Assembly: GCF_010731695.1 (NCBI RefSeq)
Contig: NZ_AP022586.1
Span: 3,906,001 to 3,970,000, forward strand
DNA from: Mycolicibacterium litorale
GTDB lineage: Bacteria; Actinomycetota; Actinomycetes; Mycobacteriales; Mycobacteriaceae
Direction of reading: 5' to 3'
Length of the DNA: 64,000 nucleotides
The number at the start of each line of letters is the position of its first letter. Position 1 is the stretch's first letter. Shown piece after piece: positions 7,602-15,499 of the stretch. The notes under the pieces were generated by a model. The model was not told the origin of the DNA. It did not search any database and saw only the letters and a program-made list of their open reading frames with translations. The position numbers and the translations under genes were made by a program.

Positions 7602-8461
7602 GGCGCGACCTCCTGCAGCGCCGCCGCCATCGCCGCGGTCGCCGCGGGGGTGCTGGTGATCCGCCAGTCCGTTTCCTTGTCGTGCTCGAACCAGATGGCC
7701 GTGTCGATGTCAGGCTGGGCCGCTACCCAGCGCACGAACGCGGCGATCCAGTCGGCCTTGGCGCCGCCCGCCTCGGCGCAGCCGACCTCAGCGATCATGA
7801 TCGGTCGATCGGTGAGTGCGCGCACCTCGGTCGCGGCGGGTTCGAAGATGTCGACGGGGGGCGTCCATCGGCTCCATCCCTGTGTAGTTCCCCAGTTGTA
7901 GCCGTCTATACCGACGACATCGACGTAGTCGTCGCCGGGGTACCAGTCGCGCAGCGGGATGTCGGGGTGGGCGGCGGCGTCGAGAGACCACACCCACCCC
8001 ACCTCCGTCGCCCCCGCACGCCGGAAGAGATCCTGCGCGTGACGCCACGCGGCGACGTACTGCTCCGGTGTCGTGCCGTGCGCGGGCGACCACGGATACC
8101 AGTCGCCGTTGAACTCGTGGGCGAATCGAAGCTGGACCGGAGTCGCGGTGAGGGCGAATGCCTCAGCCCAGGCGCTCAGGTGGTCGTCGTGTCGGCCCGC
8201 CGCGATACCGGCGAGCGTGACGGCGTCGGCTCCGGTGGCGTCGGTGCGCCAGAGCCACGGCTCCCAGGTGATCACCGCGGCCGCTCCCATGGCGGCCACC
8301 TTCGCCACACCGTCCACCGGCGCGGGTCCGGTGAAGTCCTCGTACCAGAGCACTGCGGCGGGCTGCGCGCCCACAGCGGCGGCGCAGGCGGCGACCTCGT
8401 CGAGACCGAATGCTCCGCCGGGCGTGCTCAGGCCAAGCCGGAACTTCCCGTCCATACCCAC
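7598..8461 (-). CDS. GH26-like glycoside hydrolase (endo-beta-mannanase type), cytoplasmic by sequence
   Basis: This 287-residue protein reads as a short (beta/alpha)8 glycosidase. LRFAHEFNGDWYPW carries the candidate acid/base Glu116, and PIMIAEVGC carries the candidate nucleophile Glu225; both motifs are typical of clan GH-A, family GH26-like enzymes. No signal peptide is visible after either start (8461, or Met3 at 8455), which is unusual for a polysaccharide hydrolase. It is the first gene of the operon leading into the phosphatase, GT2, STAS and kinase genes. It might trim or edit the polymer made by the GT2, in the way BcsZ accompanies cellulose synthase, but its location would have to be resolved. 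Substrate is unknown. Confidence 0.78.
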   Translation of the reverse strand: MGMDGKFRLGLSTPGGAFGLDEVAACAAAVGAQPAAVLWYEDFTGPAPVDGVAKVAAMGAAAVITWEPWLWRTDATGADAVTLAGIAAGRHDDHLSAWAEAFALTATPVQLRFAHEFNGDWYPWSPAHGTTPEQYVAAWRHAQDLFRRAGATEVGWVWSLDAAAHPDIPLRDWYPGDDYVDVVGIDGYNWGTTQGWSRWTPPVDIFEPAATEVRALTDRPIMIAEVGCAEAGGAKADWIAAFVRWVAAQPDIDTAIWFEHDKETDWRITSTPAATAAMAAALQEVAP

Positions 8462-8553
8462 CCCGCTGACTCGCCCAACCCCGCGTCAACCTTAAGCAAA
8501 GCTGTGAAGCGCCGTCGACGAATGGTGGCGATCGGGTGCGCCGGCGGGCGACC

Positions 8554-9414
8554 TCAGCGGTTGGGTAGCGCCGATTGCCGGGTGGCCAGAAAGAACTCGT
8601 GCATGGTGTCAGCGACCTCGTCGGCGGCTTCGACGTGGGGGTAGTGCCCGAGCCCCGGCAGCACCTTCAGCACGCTGCCCGGTCGGGCGGCCTGCACCGA
8701 GTAGGCGTGCGCGACGGGGATGATCGGATCACGGTCGCCCCAGATCACCAGGCTCGGCACGTCCAGGTGCACGCCGAGGCGGCTCAGCGCGCTGACCGCC
8801 TGACCGCGGTAATCGACCACCGATCGCAGCGTGCGCAGGAACGCGGCCCGGGTAGGCGGATCGGACAGCGAACTGTAGGACTGCCATGTCTGTTCGGCCT
8901 GCGGTGAGCCCAGCCCCACCGCGCTCAACCACGGACGCATCCGGTTGCCGAGGGCGACCACCGCCTTGGGGGCGATGACAGGCAGCAGGAACTCGGCTCC
9001 CGGTGCCGCGAGCAGTCGCAGCACCCACCCCACGTCGGGACCGAGGCCGCCGCTGCTGATCAGGATCAACCGCCGGCAGTACTCCGGGTGTTGATAGAGG
9101 AACTGCATCGCGACCCCGCCGCCGAGCGATTGCCCGACGACCGTGGCCCGGCTGACTCCCAACTCGTCGAGCAGGTCGCGAAGACCGGCGGCGAAGGCAC
9201 CGAGCGAGTAGTCGGTGCGCGGTTTGGCGGATCGGCCGTGCCCGAGCAGATCGGGTGCGATCACCCGGTAGTTCTCGGACAGCCGGGGCAGGACGGCGTT
9301 CCAGGTGTCGGAACTGCCGGCCATTCCGTGAATGAGCAGGATGACCTCGCCGCTGCCGGAATCCCGGTACGCGACGCGCTCACCGTGCAGTTCGACGTAT
9401 TTCACATCAGTCAT
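8554..9414 (-). CDS. Alpha/beta hydrolase
   Basis: This 286-residue alpha/beta hydrolase has the oxyanion-hole HG at 29-30 (LLIHGMAGSS) and the nucleophile elbow GQSLGG with Ser96. A late Asp lies in IWGDRDPIIP and a final His in GLGHYPHVEAAD. It is similar in style to mycobacterial Rv2715-type hydrolases. The ATG at 9414 is preceded by a GGGAGAG ribosome site. A GTG at 9456 would overlap the desaturase stop as GTGA and add 14 residues, and cannot be excluded. It follows the desaturase gene directly and is probably co-transcribed from the upstream sigma-F-type promoter. A lipid or acyl-ester substrate is plausible but unproven. Confidence 0.9.
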   Translation of the reverse strand: MTDVKYVELHGERVAYRDSGSGEVILLIHGMAGSSDTWNAVLPRLSENYRVIAPDLLGHGRSAKPRTDYSLGAFAAGLRDLLDELGVSRATVVGQSLGGGVAMQFLYQHPEYCRRLILISSGGLGPDVGWVLRLLAAPGAEFLLPVIAPKAVVALGNRMRPWLSAVGLGSPQAEQTWQSYSSLSDPPTRAAFLRTLRSVVDYRGQAVSALSRLGVHLDVPSLVIWGDRDPIIPVAHAYSVQAARPGSVLKVLPGLGHYPHVEAADEVADTMHEFFLATRQSALPNR

Positions 9415-9452
9415 CGAACGACTCTCCCGTGGTCGGTCATTCGATGACGTGT

Positions 9453-10565
9453 TCACCGCTTGTGCGAGGCGGAAACCCGGCGCTGGCGGTGACTGTCATC
9501 ACCGTCGGGCAGTGCGAGTCGATGGATGGTGCGCAGCGTCTGGAGGTACTGGCTCTGCAGGGATCCCGTGGTGTAGGGCAGATCGAACTTCTCGCACAAC
9601 GCCCGCACGCGCAGAGCGACCTGGGGAAGACGGTTGCTCGGTAGGTCGGGGAACAGGTGATGTTCGACCTGATAGCACAGGTGTCCGCTGGCGAAGGCCA
9701 TCAGCGGCCCGGCGTCGAAGTTCGCGGTGCCGAGCATCTGGCGCAGATACCATTCGGCCTTGTTCTCCTCCTCGACGACCTCGGCGGCGAACTTCTCCGC
9801 ACCGTCCGGGAAGTGGCCGCAGAAGATCACCACGTAGGCCCACAGATTGCGCAGGACGTTGGCGGTGAAGTTCGCGCCCAGCGTCCTGCGCCACCGTGAC
9901 CGGCTCAGCGCCGGGAACACCCCGTAGTCCTTGCCCATCTGGCGGCCGATCTTCCTCAGGACCGCGCGTGACTGTGCCTTCTTCTCCTCGGCGGATTGCA
10001 CACGGTTCTGGGCCGCGTGCACGCCGTGCAGGGCGATGCCCCATTCGAAGCCGACCGCCAAGAGGAGATTGCGCAGCGGCTGCATCCGGTGACGCGGTTC
10101 CCAGGGCTGATCGCTCGTCATTCGCATCACACCGAAGCCCAAGTCGTGATCCATGTCGATGACGTTCGTGAACACGTGGTGCTCGTAGTTGTGCGAATAC
10201 CGCCACTGCGACGACAACCCGGCCATATCCCACTCCCAGGTGTTCGAGTGGATTTCGGGATCGTTCATCCAATCCCACTGGCCGTGCCCGACGTTGTGGC
10301 CGATCTCCATGTTCTCTACGCTCTTTGCGAAGGCCAGCGCCGCGGTCCCGGTGATCCAGCCTGCCTTGGAGCGGCTGCCGCCGATGAGCAACCGCGCACC
10401 CACTTCGAGAATTCGTTGGAACGCGATGGTGCGGCGGATATAGGCGGCGTCGCGGGCGCCGAGGGATTCTTCGATATCGGCACGGATCGCGTCGAGTTCG
10501 GCGCCGAGCATTTCGATATCGGTCTTGTTCAGATGCGCATACTGCGCGACGTCAGTGATGGCCAT
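9453..10565 (-). CDS. Fatty-acid (acyl-CoA) desaturase, membrane type
   Basis: This 370-residue member of the DesA3/linoleoyl-CoA desaturase family (FA_desaturase) has three histidine boxes for the di-iron centre: HNVGH at 90-94, HNYEHH at 125-130 and QVEHH at 299-303. It introduces a double bond into an acyl chain at the membrane using O2 and electrons from a reductase not encoded nearby. It is shorter than M. tuberculosis DesA3, so I treat it as a paralogue. A sigma-F-type promoter lies about 160 nt upstream, which suggests stress-induced membrane remodelling. The hydrolase downstream begins at or near its stop codon. Confidence 0.92.
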   Translation of the reverse strand: MAITDVAQYAHLNKTDIEMLGAELDAIRADIEESLGARDAAYIRRTIAFQRILEVGARLLIGGSRSKAGWITGTAALAFAKSVENMEIGHNVGHGQWDWMNDPEIHSNTWEWDMAGLSSQWRYSHNYEHHVFTNVIDMDHDLGFGVMRMTSDQPWEPRHRMQPLRNLLLAVGFEWGIALHGVHAAQNRVQSAEEKKAQSRAVLRKIGRQMGKDYGVFPALSRSRWRRTLGANFTANVLRNLWAYVVIFCGHFPDGAEKFAAEVVEEENKAEWYLRQMLGTANFDAGPLMAFASGHLCYQVEHHLFPDLPSNRLPQVALRVRALCEKFDLPYTTGSLQSQYLQTLRTIHRLALPDGDDSHRQRRVSASHKR

Positions 10566-10862
10566 GATGTCCTTGACTCGCCCGGCGGCGGCTTGCGAAA
10601 AGCGCGCCGACGATGACGGTTGATAGATGTATCCGGGGGTGGTGCGGAAGCCTGTTCCGTGCGAACGACGCGACCACAGGGGTCGGCCTTCGATCCGGCA
10701 CGGCGGAACTCAGATCGCGGGGTACCCCGAACTGACGAGGGAAAACACTGCCGTGCGCGCGACCAACCGCTGCCGGGCCAGGTCACAGTGCCGGGATTCG
10801 ACAGCCCGACTTCGCAACGCTCTGTGCCCGTGCACATCTGACTCGTGCCGCCCGGCCACCGG
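10566..10862. other. Longest gene-free stretch in the window (297 bp)
   Basis: This intergenic region separates the desaturase start from the 3' end of the Hsp70-like gene. It contains the sigma-F-type promoter at 10722-10746 and a leader of about 150 nt before the desaturase ATG. I see no convincing coding sequence, terminator or RNA gene in it; the short open frames here have no ribosome sites. Confidence 0.6.
10722..10746 (-). promoter_or_regulatory. Sigma-F-type promoter for the desaturase unit
   Basis: Read on the minus strand this is GTTT (10746-10743), a 15-nt spacer and GGGTAC (10727-10722). The mycobacterial sigma-F consensus is GTTT-N15-17-GGGTA. The start point would fall near 10715, giving a long leader of about 150 nt before the desaturase ATG at 10565. 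Confidence 0.7.
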
Positions 10863-12653
10863 TCAGTTGTTGGGCACCTGAATGGGAATCGGAATAGGGA
10901 CGAACGGCACGGTCACGTAGGTCGTGGTCAGCGGTGGCTGGGTCGTCGTGGGTTGCGTCGTGGTCGGCTGGGTGGTGGTCGGCTGGGTGGTGGTCGGCGG
11001 CGTCGTCGTCGTCGGCGGAGTGGTCGTCGTGGTCGTGGTGGTGGTCGTCGTGGTCGTTGTTGTCGTCGTGGTCGTCGTGGTCGTCGTGGTGGTCGGCGGC
11101 GTCGTCGTGGTGGTCACCGGCCGTGTGGTCTCGGGCGGCGGGGGCGGCGCCGGTGCGACGGTCGACGGCGGTGGCGGCGCGGGGGGCGCCGTGGTGACCG
11201 TGACGACCGGTGGCGGCGGCTCGGTGCTCGGCGGAGGCAGCGGTGCGCCGGCCGGCAAACGGGTGGTCTCGAACTGAGTGACGGGCGTGCTGTCGGTCGA
11301 CGTTCCGGTCAACGCGTAGGCCACGCCGCCGACGGCGATCGCGGCCACCACTGCCGCCGCGGCGAAGGCCAGCTGCGGGAGATGCCAACCGCGCCGCTCC
11401 TCCATCGGCTCGTCGGCCGGCAGGTACTGCACCTCGGGCCGGGCGCCGGTGGCCTCGGACGGATACGGGCCGTACGGGTGGTAGGCGTCGTCGCCGGCAT
11501 AGGGCACCGGTTCGGCCGACGACGTGTCGTCCTGCGACCAAGCGAGCGCGCCGAAGGTCGCCGAGCCTGGGGCATCGTCGATCATCGCGGTGACCGGCGC
11601 CGCGGCAGCCATCCCCGTCGGCGCCTCCGCCGCGGCGCTGTAGGCGGCGAACAGTGCGGCCCCGACCGCGGCGTCCAGCGCCGGCTGCCGGGTGGTGACG
11701 ACGGGGACCCGGGTGTGCGCGGAGAGTTGCTGGGTGATCAGCGGGATGCTCGCGCCCCCGCCGATCGTCACGACCGCCGACACGCCGGCCCAGCCCACAC
11801 GGGTCCGCTCCAGTGCGGCGTCCAGTGCCGCCAGCACTCCGGCCAGCGGCCGCTGCAGCAGCTCCTCGAGTTCGACGCGGGTGATCCGCACCGTGGACCG
11901 GTAACCGGGGAGTTCGGCCATGACATCGGCGGCGGTGGCGGCGGACAGCCGTTCCTTGGCGTCGCGGCACTGCCCTCGCAGCCGGGTCAGCGACGCGACC
12001 GCCGCGGTCCCGGCCGGATCGGCGTCATCGGCCTGGGCGATGCCGGCCAGCACGTGGGTGAGCAGCGCCTGATCGATCAGGTCGCCGGAGAATTCGGTGA
12101 ATCGCGTCGTCTCGTCGATGGGCGGGAAACCGGCCGCGGCGTCGGCGAGCGTGATGCTGGTCCCGCTGCCCCCGAAGTCGAGCACGGCGACCACGCCGTC
12201 GTCGGGCAGTCCCGGGTTGGCGCGCAGGGCGGTCAGCGAGGCCACCGCATCGGAGACCAGACGAGCGGGCACGCCGTTGCGGGTGAACACCGGATTCGTG
12301 CGCAGGGCGTTGCGCAGCGTCCACACCGTCGAGGTGCTCCAGTGCGCGGGCACCGCGATCGCGATGTCGCCTATGGGACCTCCGCCCGTGGCCTCGGTCA
12401 TCGCGTCGAGTGCCTCCACGAGCAGCGCCTCGGCGCGGTAGGACGTGCCGTCCGCGGCGACCAGGGGCACCGGGTCGCCCACTCGCTCGACGAAGCCGCT
12501 CAGCGTCACGCCCGACGGCTCGTCGGGCAGCCCGACCTGCGGCGTGCGATCACTGAACAGGCTCAGCGTCGAACGCCGTGTCACAGGTTCGTCGCCGACG
12601 CGGGCCGCAACCAGGTTGGTCGTCCCGATCGACAGTCCCAACGGGTCGCTCAT
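10863..12653 (-). CDS. Hsp70-like (DnaK-type) membrane protein with poly-Thr/Pro extracytoplasmic tail
   Basis: This 596-residue protein starts with an actin/Hsp70-like ATPase domain (about 1-345): the phosphate-1 segment is LGLSIGTTNLVAAR, phosphate-2 is VVAVLDFGGSGTSITL and the adenosine motif is SAVVTIGGGASIPLI. It lacks a DnaK substrate-binding domain. A proline-rich linker leads to one membrane helix near 425-447, followed by a Pro/Thr tail. That tail holds more than 20 consecutive threonines, four TTTQP repeats and a hydrophobic end. The topology implies a cytoplasmic ATPase connected to a wall-spanning, possibly glycosylated stalk. Related Hsp70-like proteins occur in other mycobacteria, but their role is not known to me. 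Confidence 0.85.
   Translation of the reverse strand: MSDPLGLSIGTTNLVAARVGDEPVTRRSTLSLFSDRTPQVGLPDEPSGVTLSGFVERVGDPVPLVAADGTSYRAEALLVEALDAMTEATGGGPIGDIAIAVPAHWSTSTVWTLRNALRTNPVFTRNGVPARLVSDAVASLTALRANPGLPDDGVVAVLDFGGSGTSITLADAAAGFPPIDETTRFTEFSGDLIDQALLTHVLAGIAQADDADPAGTAAVASLTRLRGQCRDAKERLSAATAADVMAELPGYRSTVRITRVELEELLQRPLAGVLAALDAALERTRVGWAGVSAVVTIGGGASIPLITQQLSAHTRVPVVTTRQPALDAAVGAALFAAYSAAAEAPTGMAAAAPVTAMIDDAPGSATFGALAWSQDDTSSAEPVPYAGDDAYHPYGPYPSEATGARPEVQYLPADEPMEERRGWHLPQLAFAAAAVVAAIAVGGVAYALTGTSTDSTPVTQFETTRLPAGAPLPPPSTEPPPPVVTVTTAPPAPPPPSTVAPAPPPPPETTRPVTTTTTPPTTTTTTTTTTTTTTTTTTTTTTTTTPPTTTTPPTTTQPTTTQPTTTQPTTTQPPLTTTYVTVPFVPIPIPIQVPNN
10950..11115 (-). repeat. Low-complexity coding repeat encoding poly-Thr and TTTQP units
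   Basis: On the plus strand this reads as a long GTC/GTG/GTT-rich tract, which on the coding strand gives ACC/ACG/AAC-type Thr codons. It encodes the threonine run and four TTTQP repeats of the Hsp70-like protein. Such tracts can change length by slippage, so the exact count may vary between strains or assemblies. Confidence 0.85.
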
Positions 12654-12701
12654 CGGGTGACCACCCTAACCGCATCGAGCGGCCGCGCCCGTCAAGCCCT
12701 C

Positions 12702-12726
12702 GTTTCGGCGGGTTTCCCGGGGGTAA
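12702..12726 (+). promoter_or_regulatory. Sigma-F-type promoter for the FAD/Rieske oxidoreductase
   Basis: GTTT (12702-12705), a 15-nt spacer and GGGTAA (12721-12726) match the sigma-F consensus. The expected start point (about 12733) is only a few bases before the ATG at 12736, so the message would be leaderless or nearly so. Confidence 0.75.
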
Positions 12727-12735
12727 ATCCCTCCC

Positions 12736-14241
12736 ATGACGTCACTGTGGCTGGCCGACCGCCCCGCGCAGGCCCTCCCACCCAATCCCCTCGACGAGTC
12801 GAACCGCACCGCGGATGTGGTGGTGGTCGGGGCCGGCATCACCGGTCTGATCACCGCCGTCCTGTTGGCGCGTGCCGGCCGCGACGTGATGGTGCTCGAG
12901 GCGTACCGCCCGGGGGCCGGCGCGACGGGGAACACCACCGCGAAGATCAGCCTGCTGCAGGGATCGAAGATGTCGAAGATCGTCGGCAGACACGGTAAGG
13001 GGGTCGCGCAGAGGTACGTCGAGGGCAACCTCGAAGGCCAGGAGTGGCTGATCCAGCACTGCGAGGCGCACGGCATCTCGGTGCAGCGCGAGGACGCCTT
13101 CACGTATGCGCAGTCCGCACGCGGCGTCCCGTCCGCGCGCGCGGAGCTCAAGGCCTGCCAGGCCGCCGGGCTGCCCGCCGAATGGGTCGACGACGCCGAC
13201 GTGCCGTTTCCGTTTCACGGTGCGGTCCGGTTGGCGCATCAGGCGCAGTTCGATCCGATGCCGTTGCTGGACAGCCTCATCGTCGAACTCGACGAGCGTG
13301 GTGGCCGGTTGGTGCAGGGTGTACGGGTGCAGCGCGCCTCCGGGGCGGACGACGGGCTGACGCTCCACGTGCGTACGGCCGAGGGCCACGAATTCGACGT
13401 GAGCACCAAGCAGTGCGTGTTGGCAACGGGCATACCGATTCTCGACCGCGGTGGATTCTTCGCCCGGGTCAAACCCAGCCGGTCCTACTGCATGGCTTAC
13501 CAGGTGCCCGGCGACATCACCCGGGGCATGTACCTCTCGACCGACTCGCCGACGCGTTCGGTGCGCTACGCCCCCACCCCCGACGGCGACCGGCTCATCG
13601 TCGGCGGCGCCGGGCATCCCGTCGGACGCAAGAAGAGTCCGTCGAAGTCGCTGCAGGAACTCGACGAGTGGGCCAAAGAGCACTACCCGGGTGCGGTGCG
13701 CACCCACTACTGGTCGGCGCAGGACTACACCCCGGCCGACCAACTCCCCTACGTCGGCCCCATCCTGCCAGGACACGAGTCGATCTTCGTCGCAACAGGT
13801 TTCGACAAATGGGGGATGACCAACGGCACCGCCGCGGCGCTTGCCCTGGCCAGCCGGATCCTGGGCGGACGGATGGACTGGGCCCAGGCGTTCGCCAGCT
13901 GGAGCCCGCACGAGCTGTCGGGGATCCCGACCGCGGTGTACTACAACCTCGAGGTCGGCTTCGACCTGGCCAAGGGCTGGGTCACCCCGATCACCCGGAT
14001 CGCCAACCGCACACCGCGTTCAGGCGGTGTGGTCAGCGGTCCGCCGTGGGCGCTGGAGGCGCGCTGCGTGGTGGACGGTGTGGAGCATCGGGTGTCTCCG
14101 GTGTGCACGCACCTGGGCGGGATCGTCAACTGGAACGACTCCGACCAGGCGTGGGAATGCCCGTTGCACGGTTCGCGCTTCGCCCCGGACGGCACGCTGC
14201 TGGAGGGTCCGGCGACGCGCGATCTCAGTGCTGCTGACTGA
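12736..14241 (+). CDS. FAD-dependent oxidoreductase with C-terminal Rieske [2Fe-2S] domain
   Basis: This 501-residue protein has an N-terminal DAO-type FAD fold (VVVVGAGITGL, GxGxxG at 32-37) running to about 390. It is fused to a C-terminal Rieske domain whose cluster ligands are Cys457, His459, Cys475 and His478 (CTHLG and CPLHGSRF). The fusion suggests intramolecular electron transfer between flavin and iron-sulfur centre. The substrate is unknown. It has its own sigma-F-type promoter ending 9 nt before the ATG, so general-stress expression is likely. Its 3' end overlaps the convergent membrane-protein gene by 17 nt. Confidence 0.92.
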   Translation: MTSLWLADRPAQALPPNPLDESNRTADVVVVGAGITGLITAVLLARAGRDVMVLEAYRPGAGATGNTTAKISLLQGSKMSKIVGRHGKGVAQRYVEGNLEGQEWLIQHCEAHGISVQREDAFTYAQSARGVPSARAELKACQAAGLPAEWVDDADVPFPFHGAVRLAHQAQFDPMPLLDSLIVELDERGGRLVQGVRVQRASGADDGLTLHVRTAEGHEFDVSTKQCVLATGIPILDRGGFFARVKPSRSYCMAYQVPGDITRGMYLSTDSPTRSVRYAPTPDGDRLIVGGAGHPVGRKKSPSKSLQELDEWAKEHYPGAVRTHYWSAQDYTPADQLPYVGPILPGHESIFVATGFDKWGMTNGTAAALALASRILGGRMDWAQAFASWSPHELSGIPTAVYYNLEVGFDLAKGWVTPITRIANRTPRSGGVVSGPPWALEARCVVDGVEHRVSPVCTHLGGIVNWNDSDQAWECPLHGSRFAPDGTLLEGPATRDLSAAD

Positions 14242-14992
14242 CTTTCTCGACGTCGTCCGGGAAGAATCGCCGCATCGTCGCTGAACCCAGCGCTCCGACG
14301 ACGATCAGCGCGATGGCAGGCACGTCAGGGAGCGCGTCCGAAACCCAGCCCACGATTCCGGTGACCACGATGAACGGTGGCAGCCAGTCGAATGCCCGCG
14401 CCCATGTCGCACCGTGCTCGCCCGTCGCGCGGTCGGGGTAGAACTCGGTGAACGACACGGCGAAGATGATCGCCCCGATCGGCAGGATCCACGCCGTCCA
14501 GAAGTTGTCGTTGTCGCGCAGCACCGCATCGGCGTACGCGCCGAGCAGCGCTGAGAACAGGAACGCTCCGGCCCAGACCGCGGAGATCACATAGTTGATC
14601 CGCAGGAAAATCGGTGTGTCCCAATACTCCTGCGGCGTGGTGTCTTTGGCATAGGCGAGAGTGAACGGCCGACGGATGGCGAGGGTGATGACCGCGAACA
14701 AGGCCAGCGCGATGTTGCTGACTTCACCGGCCCACAACTGCAGCCACTCGATGGTCGAGTCGGAGGCCACCAGTCCCAGCGCGGCCAATACGCCGAAGTA
14801 GCCCACGGTGAACGCCTCGAGCAGGTGCACGGGGACGCCCCGGCGCTTGCCGACCCAGAGGGTCAGCAGCGACAGGCCCAGAGCCGCCGACGCCGCTTCC
14901 TCGAAGCGGCCAGGACCGTTGACGACCGCCATGAGGATCCATGGCGCGAGGCCTGCCAACGGCGATCTGACGTAACCGTCGATCAATTTCAT
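14225..14992 (-). CDS. Conserved hypothetical multi-pass membrane protein
   Basis: This 255-residue protein has about seven hydrophobic segments (for example LTLWVG, LLEAFTVGYFGVLAALGLV, IALALFAVITLAI, VISAVWAGAFLFSALLGAY, ILPIGAIIFAVSF, PFIVVTGIVGWV and AIALIVVGALGS). The loops carry few charges. I do not recognise a family with a defined activity. It is convergent with the FAD/Rieske gene, overlapping it by 17 nt, and divergent from the NTF2-like gene 45 bp upstream. Confidence 0.8.
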   Translation of the reverse strand: MKLIDGYVRSPLAGLAPWILMAVVNGPGRFEEAASAALGLSLLTLWVGKRRGVPVHLLEAFTVGYFGVLAALGLVASDSTIEWLQLWAGEVSNIALALFAVITLAIRRPFTLAYAKDTTPQEYWDTPIFLRINYVISAVWAGAFLFSALLGAYADAVLRDNDNFWTAWILPIGAIIFAVSFTEFYPDRATGEHGATWARAFDWLPPFIVVTGIVGWVSDALPDVPAIALIVVGALGSATMRRFFPDDVEKVSQQH

Positions 14993-15037
14993 GATCGGAC
15001 TCTATGCCGCCCGCGCCGGTTGTGTTGCAATGTCGCC

Positions 15038-15496
15038 ATGGGTGACATCGACGAGATCAAACGCGTCAAATACCGGTATCTGCGCGCGCTCGACACCAAG
15101 AACTGGGCGGAATTCGCCGAGACGCTGACCGAGGACGTCGTCGGTGACTACGGCGAGTCACTCGGCGAGGACCACCGGTTCACCGACCGCGACGCGCTGG
15201 TCTCGTTCATGCGCACCTCGCTCGGGCCGGAGGTCATCACTGAACACCGCGTCGACCACCCCGAGATCGAGCTGGATGGCGACGAGGCGACGGGCACCTG
15301 GTACCTGCAGGACCGGGTGATCGCGCCGGACTTCAACTTCATGCTGATCGGCGCGGCGTTCTACCGCGACCGGTACCGCCGTACGCCGGACGGGTGGAAG
15401 ATCTCAGCGACCGGCTACGACCGCACCTACGACGCGAGCATGTCGTTGGACAACCTGAACTTCAAACTCAAACGCGGCCGCGCGCTGAATCTCTGA
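15038..15496 (+). CDS. SnoaL/NTF2-like small alpha+beta barrel protein
   Basis: This 152-residue protein fits the NTF2-like superfamily: an N-terminal helix pair (DEIKRVKYRYLRALDTKNWAEFAETLTEDVV), a mid-region TEHRVDHPEIELDG beta segment and a C-terminal YRRTPDGWKISATGYDRT strand. Members include polyketide cyclases, dehydratases and non-enzymatic ligand binders. The ATG at 15038 is the first codon of the conserved fold. No partner gene indicates its substrate. Confidence 0.82.
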   Translation: MGDIDEIKRVKYRYLRALDTKNWAEFAETLTEDVVGDYGESLGEDHRFTDRDALVSFMRTSLGPEVITEHRVDHPEIELDGDEATGTWYLQDRVIAPDFNFMLIGAAFYRDRYRRTPDGWKISATGYDRTYDASMSLDNLNFKLKRGRALNL

Positions 15497-15499
15497 CAG

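Noticed and set aside
8447..8475. GGGTAT with an upstream GTTG near the start of the GH26-like gene
   Set aside because: The -35 is GTTG rather than GTTT, and the start point would fall downstream of the only plausible start codons.
10950..11115. Tandem triplet-like tract that could be mistaken for a CRISPR or VNTR array
   Set aside because: There are no spacers or conserved direct repeats of 20 bp or more; the periodicity is codon-based within a gene.
10924..11277. Val-rich and Ser/Trp-rich long frames on the plus strand opposite the poly-Thr tract
   Set aside because: They are the complement of the Thr codon repeat in the Hsp70-like gene and have no independent ribosome site or sensible composition.
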